Below, in pieces: positions 55,150 through 64,000 of a DNA stretch of 64,000 nucleotides (the stretch's first letter is position 1; each line of letters starts with the position of its first letter). The stretch is from NCBI GenBank assembly GCA_023362775.1, contig JALMGJ010000005.1, forward strand, positions 66,718,463-66,782,462. The letters run 5' to 3'. Origin of the DNA: Charina bottae. Taxonomy: Eukaryota > Chordata > Lepidosauria > Squamata > Charinaidae. A program made the position numbers and the translations under genes. A model generated the notes under the pieces. That model was given only the letters and a program-made list of their open reading frames with translations. It did not search any database and had not been told where the DNA came from.

Positions 55150-56040
55150 CATGATTCAAGCTACAGAGAAAGTAAGGAAATAAAAAATAAAAGATGGTGT
55201 CATAATAAACTGAAGAGAATGCCCTCCAAAATAGTTCACACTTCAACATTTTCCAAATGTACGATGCATATGAATTATTCAGGGGTGTTAGATTTGACAT
55301 TCATTCCAACCCTTTGAACAATCATTCTTGAAGTGAAACCTTCAGTTACACTGAGATTTAAGTGATAGTTTTTTAATTGTGATGAAATAGGAGGATGCAC
55401 TTTAAATTTAATGCATAATATAAATCTTCCAAGGCTTCGGTTCAGCTATCATATTAATTCTGCTAGTCCCTGGGTTAAACCTGCAATTTTCTTCATAACA
55501 AAACTGTTAAGGTATCTGATTATGCCATCGTTAATGATGCTTGATCTGAATCAGTTTCTTTATGTCTAACCTAGGTTTTTTCCTTAGGTCAAATTCCACT
55601 GAATAATATTAATTATACAAGCCATCCTACACACTTATATTAAGAGAAATTTTACAGGTTGCCTCTTATGTGCAAATAACATTCTTTTACCTGTATATTT
55701 AGATTGATTATTTCCAATTAACCTTGTAGCTAGATAATATAACCACAATTTTGCATGAACTGAATCTGCTGATAGAAAAAAGTGAACTTGGAAATCTCAA
55801 AAGCATCTATTGGAGAAACACTCATTTTGTCTCTGCCTAAAAGGCATTCTTCTTCCTTCTGTGCAAAATACCTTTAGGAGACAACAGTTTGCATTAGAGA
55901 AGACATGAGAATGAAATAAATGTTTAACTTTCCTCCTCAAAACTCTTCAGCTGCTAGATTCTTCTCTGGGGGTCTAAAACACTGGAAAGGCTAACATCCA
56001 TATAAGCTGGTTGTACTTTGTTACACATGGTTGTAGTAAA
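55150..56040. other. Unassigned DNA
   Basis: No gene was recognised. Confidence 0.4.
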
Positions 56041-56045
56041 GCTTC

Positions 56046-56425
56046 TTCTAGCTAGAGTCAACCTGTCTCAGGAGAAATTGGTTGCAATCCCTCACTGCCA
56101 TGAAGTTAAAGGGGATGAAACCTGGAGGAGCTGTTTCTCTGTCATGGCATGTTAAGGAACAAGATTCCTTTGTAATTTCAACTTGTCCAGACACCGAGGG
56201 CCTTCCAAAAGCATGTGAAGATAAAGCTCTTCCCAAGGCTTTTAAAGCCGATCTTAATTAAGATGATGCCGTCTTGTGAATGTTTTTCTTTTATATTGCT
56301 CTATTTTTAGATTGTATGTTGGTTTGATTCTGACTGATGGTTTATTTTTATTCTTTGTACCATGGACATTTTATCTTTTACCATGGATGTTTCTGTATAC
56401 TGCCAAGAGTCTTACAATTACAGCA
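56046..56425 (+). mobile_element. L2/CR1-like LINE 3' region
   Basis: CTCTTCCCAAGGCTTTTAAAG, a T-rich stretch, AGATTGTATGTTGGTTTGAT, TTGTACCATGGACATTTTAT and CTGTATACTGCCAAGAGTCTT. The last element corresponds to the CTGCCCAGAGTCT block that opens the tails at 3785 and elsewhere, so this appears to be sequence upstream of that tail. Confidence 0.45.
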
Positions 56426-56429
56426 GTAT

Positions 56430-58300
56430 AAATATTTAGTAAAGAGAGAAACAATTAAGGTATGGACAAGACACTGGCTTTTGAGGCCCATGAGTATTAT
56501 TCAACCCCCTAGTTTCCCAAGAGTGTAACACCAAATAATGATGGAGCTGCTGATTTTCAGCAGCAGAGAATAAAATCATAGTCGTGCTTTGAGCGTATAT
56601 TAATACACCTACTGTATACAACATTTAAATAACTATTTTTAAAAGGTAGGGCAAATTGAGTGAAAATTCCATGCTGTCCAGTAGTGTCATAAAACTAACA
56701 ATTTACACACGAAGGAAGGAAGGAAGGAAGGATCACAACCACAAGTCTGGCTGTCTGGTGAAGTTGCTCCTAAATTATATCTTTTCCAGTTGCATGACTA
56801 GGGATAGAATCACATAATTGGAGAGTTCTTTGTAAAGCATCCAATCTAATCCTTACTCATTGAAAAAGATTGAGGGCTAGATCCCTGTTGGAGTGAAGAA
56901 GAGCCCACCACACATAAATTGATTTAATTTGCCATATTGCTCTTCCTGCTATCCTGCTTAGCAATGGAGTATCTTAATCAACCCAATGCTAGAATTAGGT
57001 CTGAGCATGAATTTTAGGAGCAACCAGTATGAGGTTAGTACAGTTAATGTGGATTGGTTGAGAATGATCAAAGAGTCTAAGTAGCTGATTCTAGAAGGAG
57101 CATCACGCAGCATGGTAAATAAAATATTTAAAATAATTCATTAACCCTTTTTAAAGCATAACTTATTGGAAGAAACAGCACAGTGAACAGTGGCTGGTAC
57201 CACAGCCCAAAGCTGGTAGGGATATATCGTTACAGACTGTATCTCAAGTCATCCTTTCAAACAAGCTCAAGACTGGGGTTGTAGTGTTTCTATTGCCCCC
57301 TTCCCAATTTCTATTTGCCAAGTTTCAGTGGGGTGTTTGGCCTTGATGAAGCTTCATGTTCTAAAAGGAATGGGAGGCAGCTGCATTGCTTCACTTTCTG
57401 AAGAGATGAGGCCTTGCAATGAGACAAAATACTTCAGGGAAGCAAACTGAGTTGTCTTTATGTTTCAATATGTGCATCGCAATGACTCCATGGCATATAA
57501 TAACTCATCTGGGCAGCATGGGGCTGCTTTATACAACTCGAGCAATTAGGCTTCTAATAAACCTCCACTGGCAGCCATAATGGGTTTTCAAAGTCTTGTT
57601 TCAGCACGGGATAAGAAAATACCTTCTCCTGACTCTGTTCAGTTGCTGATTAGAGATGCCTGCAGAGGAAGACAGTCAGGGTATGAAGTCAAGGTTCAAA
57701 GCTGGAATACCTACCATGGAGATATATATGTCTGAACCTCACTGGTGTTTAACTTGTGTTTCATTAATGTTGGTTTATTCTCTTTGTTATATTTTTATTC
57801 AATTTCTCTATGGAGCAGCCAGGCTCTGGGGCAACAAAATGATTACAATAGCTTGCAGTGGAGTGATGGGTGTTGCATTTCTTATGAGCCTATGATCCTG
57901 CAGGGTAAATTGCTAAAGAGACAGGTAACAGAACCCAGACATAGTATTTCCTGTGGGCAGTATAAAGAAGGTCATCTCCTCACTGCAATCTGGAATATTT
58001 GTGCAATTGTTTGGTTGATATGTAAATTGCAGGTGGCAGGAACCTTCTATGGAAATGCAAAGGATGAAGGCACCAGCTTAGCAAGGCTGAGGACCAGCTA
58101 CCCATGCAATCTAATTGTTGCCTTTGCATCTCTGGGTAATAAATTAATTACTTATGACATCTTTGTGAAACCTTTAACATCTGCTATTTACTATATAATA
58201 TTTATTTCTTTGAATACTCCTGAATTCTTTGGCTTCCTAGGGCTATCATACCTGGTCTGCAAAAATCTGGAAAGTCACTAGATAAAGACTTGGGACTCTC
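56430..58300. other. Unassigned DNA
   Basis: A small (GGAA)n run lies at 56713-56732. Overlapping plus-strand frames at 57656-57895 and 57745-58281 (79 and 178 codons) are hydrophobic in places but show no known domain, and are treated as chance frames. Confidence 0.35.
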
Positions 58301-58310
58301 TACATCTTTT

Positions 58311-58520
58311 AGCAATTCGAAAGCATGCAAATGCAAGTAGATGAATAGGTACCACTTCGGTGGGTAGGTAACAGCGTTCCACGCGCATCATGCAGCCACA
58401 TGACCGTGGAAGCGTCTTCGGACAACACTGGCTCTTCGGCTAACAAACGGAGATGAGCACCGGCCCCTAGAGTCGGACACAACTGCACAAATGTGTGGGG
58501 GAAACCTTTACCTTTACCTT
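58311..58520 (+). mobile_element. 5'-truncated Sauria-type SINE with 10-bp TSD
   Basis: The copy starts in the body at AGCAATTCGAAAGCATGCAA and runs to AGAGTCGGACACAACTGCAC and ACCTTT repeats. TSDs TACATCTTTT lie at 58301-58310 and 58521-58530. Unlike the copy at 15874 it has a simple 5' junction. Confidence 0.92.
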
Positions 58521-58888
58521 TACATCTTTTTGTTACCATTTAGTGCTCACATGGAAGTTTTCAATCCAGATATAATAGTCTTACTCCTGCCTGCTTCGGA
58601 TTCACTTTGGCATCTGAAGATTGGCCCTGTGTGTTTTTGCTTGTTTGTTGTGGGTTCATCCAAATCCCATGGATAATGCCTGCATATGTAATGCTTTATT
58701 AGGTGTGGTTTTTGGGGTATCCCACACCAGAATCATAGTAGTAAGTATTGTATGTCTATGTTATGTCATTCTTCTGATATAACTGGAGAAGTGATTTGTT
58801 TGATTCAAATTGCATTAAGGCAACCTTGATTTCTATTCCTTGCATCTTCACATATTACCCCCAATCACTCAAAAAAAGAATGGGCAAA

Positions 58889-59078
58889 TACACCAGGCTA
58901 GAAACTGGGAGAGTTCTAGTCCCACCTTAGGCACGAAGCCAGCTCGGTGACCTTGGGCCAGTCACTCTCAGTCCAAGGAAGCAGGTAATGGCAAACCACT
59001 TCCGAAATCTTGCCAAGAAAACTGCAGGGACTTGTCCAGGCAATCGCCGGGAGTCAAGACTGACTTGAAGGCACTGAA
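58889..59078 (+). mobile_element. 5'-truncated tRNA-derived SINE
   Basis: Same family as 49064-49325: CACCAGGCTAGAAACTGGGA, GACCTTGGGCCAGTCACTCT, CTTGCCAAGAAAACTGCAGG, GAGTCAAGACTGACTTGAAG. It starts within the head, without the A-box region. Confidence 0.8.
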
Positions 59079-59079
59079 G

Positions 59080-59562
59080 GAAAAGAGAAAAGAGAAAAGA
59101 AAAGAATTGCACATTTTCTTAAAACTAATTCCTTTTGGAGTCAGTGAGAAAGCAAATCGAGGTCTGCAAGTCAAGTTATGCTGTCGGCCCCACAAGGTAG
59201 ACCAGCCAGGAGATCAACTCGACGGGAAGGCTAAAACTACTTTGATTGAGGTTGGCTATAGTAACAGAACCTTACAAGTCTTACCGTGCTGTACCTTCTC
59301 CCCCTTCTTATGCTCCAGTGAATCAGGGAGGTGTCTGCTTGAGTTGCTTCTCAATGTTATCTTGCTTCCCAGGTCTTAAAGAATGTTTCAGCCCTCTTTG
59401 CCTAGGTAGCAGTTCCTACATATTTCCATCAAAGTCATCTTCCTTAGTCCCTACACTAACCTAAGTCATAATACCATGTACCTTTGAAAGGAAATTCCAC
59501 CCATTGTAAAAATATTTAGGCTCATTTTGCAGGGGTGTTAAATGTAAGTGTATTTCCATCTT

Positions 59563-59608
<46 letters not shown>

Positions 59609-59826
59609 ATTCAGGCTGATGTAATATCATCCATTAAATAATTATATAGCTGGTATAAAATCATCCATAAAATAATTGTAAAATTATAATTGCAAAATAA
59701 TTCTAAAAGGTGAAATACGAGTTTTGTTTTAAAGAATTTTGCTTTTAAGAAGGGATTTTCCACTGTTAATAATTACTTAATTTTAAGGTAGATGGAAGTT
59801 TAATGTACCAATGTACATTTATCTTT
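59080..59826. other. Unassigned DNA with (GAT)n
   Basis: A (GAT)n array of about 14 units lies at 59565-59608. No gene was recognised. Confidence 0.5.
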
Positions 59827-60066
59827 TGTGTGTGTGTGTTCGTGCGTGCGCCTTCAAGTCAGTGTTGACTCCTGGTGCCTGCCTGGGCTACTAGTTCCTG
59901 CAGTTGTCTTGGCAAGATTTCAGAAGTGATTTGCCATTGCCTCCTTCCTAGGGCTGAGAGAGAGAGTGACTGGCCCAAAGTCACCTGGCTAGTTTTGTGC
60001 CTAAGGTGGAACTAGAACTCCCAGTTTCTAGCTAGTGTCTTAACCACTACATCAAACTGGCTCTCA
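59827..60066 (-). mobile_element. tRNA-derived SINE, minus strand
   Basis: Reverse orientation copy of the 49064-49325 family: (TG)n tail at the left, CCTTCAAGTCAGTGTTGACTC, CAGTTGTCTTGGCAAGATTT, CACTACATCAAACTGGCTCTC at the right (tRNA-like head). Confidence 0.8.
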
Positions 60067-61727
60067 TGTTTATGTAATAGCAACCTACATTAAGGTTCAT
60101 TGAAAAACGTAATTGCTATACCAGGTACTAATTAATTAAAGAAAACAAAGGACATCCTGTTTCTGTAAGATAAGAATACTCCTGGAATACATTATATCAA
60201 TACTGATACAAGTTTTTGACTAAGTAATGGTAAACTACGAATATAAGGTGGCAGCAGAATATTGTTTGCTAAAGGAAACACTGGAACCCAGTTCACAAGA
60301 AATGTCAGTACTCTCTCTTTTAAACAGTTATTTACATTCTGGAGAACTGTTTCCCATGTAAACGCTGGCAAATGAACAGAAGCTGATTATACTGTACCTT
60401 ATTAATATTAATGGAATCACCTGGACTTCATGTTAAATGTATTCCTTGGAATGTGACTCTCTATGCATAACAAAGCATTTATCTCTTGCCAAAAATGCTA
60501 AATGAGATTGGGGGAGATGGGGTAAAATTGTTTACATAATAGGGCAATTGCAATTCCCTATGGGTGTATTATTCAAAACCCCATTTAATAGGTATGCAGT
60601 TATAGGATTACACTTTAAACGCTGGTTTATTTAAAAGTCTGATGTATTAAACAAACAAGCAGTCTGGACTAATCTTCTCTATTCTGGGCCCCCCCAGTAT
60701 GTGTTTGATTTCAACCTGTATAATCCTTAGCCAGTGCAGATCCTGGCTACAAATTGTGGGAATGAAAGTCAGTACATTGGGTGGGGAGTAGGCTGAGAAA
60801 GATTAACCTAAGAAAGACCTGTTTTTGAAATTGGTAGTCAATGGAACAGTTTTCTACATTTAATTTGACCTACAGTATTTTTCTATTGGTGAATGTGGCA
60901 TAAATCTTCCCTAATGTAAACAAAATAAGAGAAGGGTGCTTGTATCAATCAGTCAGCTATTTAGCTAGTTAAAATACCACAGTTAATGAATAATAATTTG
61001 GAGACATTTAAATATGATAGCAGCTTTCTTTAAAAAAAATAGCACTGATAAATTATATCATTTGGAAAAAGAATATTTCAAATGTATTGCCTGACTCTAG
61101 AGATGATAATAAGAAGAAAAACATTCCCGTTCATCATGGAACATGTTTAAATACAAATTATTTTAAAACACGATTTTAATTATGTATCTAATGAATTAAG
61201 TTGTCAATTAATGCTTCATCTCGAGAAATATAATTTAATTTAAATGTAATAAAAGTGAAAATGGAAAACCAGCAATATTTGTAAGTGGGAGTTTCTGTAG
61301 TGTTTAGAAAACATAAAATAACTACAGCAGAAGCAAGCCAATTTAGCAGTATTATTATATCCCAGAGACTAAGCTCTAACCATAATAAAAAACTAAGGAT
61401 TTTTAATTGCACAATACCAGTTCCGTCCACAGCGGGGTTCCAAATTGGCAAGATAGCAGATGGATGGTAGGTGTTCTGATGCGAGTCCCGCCCCTTTTTT
61501 ATGATGATGTTCAAAAGAGTTGGTGCTTGCATCACAATGCTCCAGCCGCAATGCTCCAGCCACTATTTTGCCTAATTTGAACCTCCTCCCCGGATGCCAT
61601 TGAGCCAGATGTTTGGAGAACAATAAATGCTACTATTACACTTTTAAAATCTCTTTGCTACTCCACAATATTTCGGGGTGGACCCATATAAGGGTAGTGG
61701 TCAGAGTTCATATATTTATGAGGAACC
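60067..61727. other. Unassigned DNA
   Basis: No gene was recognised. Confidence 0.4.
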
Positions 61728-61739
61728 ATATTTAAAACA

Positions 61740-62073
61740 GGGGAGTGGTGGCTCAGCGGGTAAGATGCCAGGCTTGTCGATCGGAAGATCGCAAGTTCAG
61801 AGGTTCGAATCCCTAGCCCTGCGTGACGGAGTGAGCTCCCGCACTAGCTCCAGCTCTTGCCAACCTAGCAATTCGAAAGCATGCAAATGCAAGTAGATTA
61901 ATAGGTACCACTTCGGTGGGTAGGTAACAGCGTTCCGCATGCATCATGCCAGCCACATGACCGTGGAAGTGTCTTCGGACAACGCTGGCTCTTTGGCTAA
62001 CAAACGGAGATGAGCACCAGACCCTAGAGTCAGACACGACTGCACAAATGTGCGGGGGGAACCTTTACCTTTT
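61740..62073 (+). mobile_element. Full-length Sauria-type SINE with 12-bp TSD
   Basis: Head GGGGAGTGGTGGCTCAGCGG (A box), B-box GAGGTTCGAATCCC, full body and AGAGTCAGACACGACTGCAC end with an ACCTTT tail. TSDs ATATTTAAAACA (61728-61739 and 62074-62085) are perfect. The tRNA-like head has about ten extra bases before the B box compared with the copy at 43823. Confidence 0.93.
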
Positions 62074-62085
62074 ATATTTAAAACA

Positions 62086-63050
62086 TCTGGACAATTTTCT
62101 CTGTCCATTGATAAGAAGCTATTTTCTATAGCAGACAACTACTCAAGGAAAGCTATGAAAGATGCCAGCAAAAGTAATATCCTTCCATCTTAATGACTGT
62201 ATAAGGCTTGTTTTAAGACTATTTTACTAAGCTTTAGACTATTTTTCTAGGCTTTACTAAGCTTTACTAAGCTTTCAGACTATTTTACTTCTATTAGACA
62301 TGAACTTATTTAATACCAGTTTCAATTATTAAGACACTCATATTCCCAGAAAGTATGGGCAACTCTATTAAAAATTCAGTTATACTTAGTTTTACTTTTT
62401 TCCAGTCTTAAATTCATTTTGCCCTCTCCGTCCATGAATTTACCTTACTTTTTTAAAAAATATACTCAAATATATGCATTCTGTGGACATTTCTAATGTA
62501 TTTTCTAGACATTTTTTCTACTGTTTATACTTTCATGGATATATACAAACACATACTGTCTCTAATATGCACATACATTTCTTGACTGAAGAATGGCATT
62601 GCAAATTGCAGAAATGTGTAAATATCAGAGTAAATCCATGTTTTGTTTGCAAACTGGTTTGGGAAATGTAAGTTAAATAAGTTTGCATTAAAAGGCAAAA
62701 TGCACAAATTTCTCCACCATCTCCCAGGTTTTTTTTTTTTATTGTGTAATCATGCCTTGATAAAGAGGTTTGGGGGGGCTATATTTATTCATAGCAAGTT
62801 ATACCGGTTGCCAGGAAAAGGAATGGCCTTCTGTCTTAATGACTCCTCTCTAACATGTTTATGGTGGATCCAGCTGTAGCTAAAGATTTCTCTTTTCAGT
62901 TTTGTGTAAAATTATGGCTGCCCTGTCCAAATTGAAAAGGATAAATTATTTCAATAATATATATGAGTGCTGAATGAAGAGTAATGCCTCTACCTCCATA
63001 ACTTTCATTTAAATAAGGCTATTTAATAAACAAAAGAGGAAAAAATCCAG
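62086..63050. other. Unassigned DNA
   Basis: A local array of TTTACTAAGCTTT/AGACTATTTT units occurs at 62213-62290. No gene was recognised. Confidence 0.4.
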
Positions 63051-63054
63051 GAAA

Positions 63055-64000
63055 TAAGCTTTTATGTTACCTGCATTTATTTCTCCACCATTAGCTATAC
63101 ACTTCTGCCAACAATGGACACGTTTCTTAAAGCTGTCACAAAAGAACTTTACACTTTGTCTCTTTAATCAGGTCCTGACAGTCCTTTCTGCCTCTTCATC
63201 TGAGTCAAACAGATGCCCACCAAGATATTCCTTCGATTTTGGGAAAAGATGGAAATTTCATGGTGCCAAGTCCGGGCTATATGGAGGATGGGGTGAGACT
63301 GGGAGATCCAACTTCATAATTGCCTCTTGGGCAGCTTATGACATATGAGGCCTAGTGTTGTCATGTTGCAGTAAAAATGCCTTCTTGTGCTTAAACTCTG
63401 CTTGATCATTTTTTCAAAGTTTTGAGTGTTGCAATGTAGAGTTGAGTTGACAGTGATACCAGGTTCAAGGAAATCCATGTGACTTATGTTGGAATTTTCA
63501 GGGTTCAACTCAGTATTGTCTCATAAGCATAAGGGGGGGGGGGGTCCTTTCTAGTAAAAGCATATCTATTGTGCTTGTGGGATGTCACACAGGTCACCTG
63601 ATTTCCACTTCCTCCTTCTTCTCGAGTTTGGGGGATTAACAACCTCCATTACTCTTTGGGCACATCTGCAAGCAACGCTTCTACTTTGCAAGATTGTTGT
63701 TAGCTGCTTGGAGTTCTTTTATTAACCTTCAAAACTCCATCAACTTACACCATACATGCCCAGAAAACTGTAACCATAACTTTTCCTGCCAAAGCCTGTG
63801 TTTAGATTTGTTCTCCCACAGGTGAAGCTTTATGATAATATTCCATGGACTAATAACAACAGACTGGTCATTGTAACAATGAGCCCATGTTTCAGCAGTT
63901 GTCATGATGCCGTGAAGATATTCCTCACCTTCATTCCCATAGTATGACAACAATTGCTGGCAACTTTCAATTCTTGAAGTTTTCATCTCTGCCATTAGCA
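63055..64000 (-). pseudogene. mariner-type transposase remnant, runs past window edge
   Basis: Minus-strand reading from 64000 gives QQLLSYYGNEGEEYLHGI and TTAETWAHCY, the mariner catalytic-core lead-in in which the usual Asp of (T)DETW is changed to Ala. Then come DFLEPGITVNS, LQHDNTRPH (second catalytic Asp, about 63371) and HPPYSPDLAP (third Asp, about 63270) with the spacing expected of a DD34D enzyme, then a C-terminal YLGGHLFDSDEE and HCWQKCI. Several stops occur. Roughly 200 bp between about 63510 and 63725 do not fit the protein and may be a later insertion. The N-terminal DNA-binding part lies beyond the right edge. Confidence 0.83.

Noticed and set aside
57656..58281. Possible host membrane-protein exon (79 and 178 codons)
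   Set aside because: Overlapping frames in AT-rich DNA, hydrophobic by composition, no recognisable domain and no convincing splice context.

Overview
This window reads as a squamate reptile (lizard or snake) nuclear genome segment, AT-rich, with no host protein-coding gene or exon that I can recognise. The lineage call rests on the mix of repeats: BovB (RTE-clade) LINEs, a tRNA-headed SINE with an (ACCTTT)n tail and a BovB-like 3' end of the Sauria type, degenerate L1 and other LINEs, Penelope-like elements with GIY-YIG nucleases, a Ty1/copia remnant, hAT-type miniature elements and a mariner remnant. It looks like intergenic or deep intronic DNA built mainly from nested retrotransposons of very different ages.

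Layout. 0-5 kb: mostly unassigned, with a 202-bp hAT-type MITE (639-840) and a LINE 3' tail. 5.28-8.51 kb: a complete, minus-strand BovB LINE with a 12-bp target-site duplication (TSD) and one uninterrupted 1010-codon ORF. 9-15.6 kb: three decayed LINEs of different lineages in a row. 15.7-18.1 kb: a 5'-truncated SINE in a LINE tail, a decayed L1 ORF2, and two striking fold-back (inverted) duplications. 18-26 kb: unassigned DNA with a second hAT MITE (228 bp, perfect 8-bp TSD), a SINE and simple repeats. 26.2-28.7 kb: a second BovB, truncated at both ends, inside a SINE. 28.7-29.7 kb: an L1 ORF1-type remnant. 32.5-35.9 kb: a stack of Ty1/copia 3' end plus LTR, a decayed RTE-like RT, a Penelope-like element and a SINE. 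38.7-40.6 and 46.0-48.1 kb: two further L1-like elements with 5' region, short ORF and 3' end but no ORF2. 43-62 kb: scattered SINEs and tails, and a second Penelope-like element (54.4-55.1 kb). 63.05-64 kb: a mariner transposase remnant running off the right edge.

How the parts relate. BovB is the likely source of the reverse transcription machinery for the Sauria-type SINE, because the last codons of the BovB ORF and the SINE 3' end carry the same short motif; a second RTE lineage (14.6-15.6 kb) carries it too. The intact BovB is the only element here that could plausibly still be active. The points most worth a second look are the intact BovB with a 5'-terminal inverted repeat, the inverted flank copies at retrotransposon junctions, the ORF2-less L1 elements, hammerhead-like motifs in both Penelope-like remnants, and the Ty1/copia relic.

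All element names come from reading protein and terminal motifs by eye; no database search was possible.
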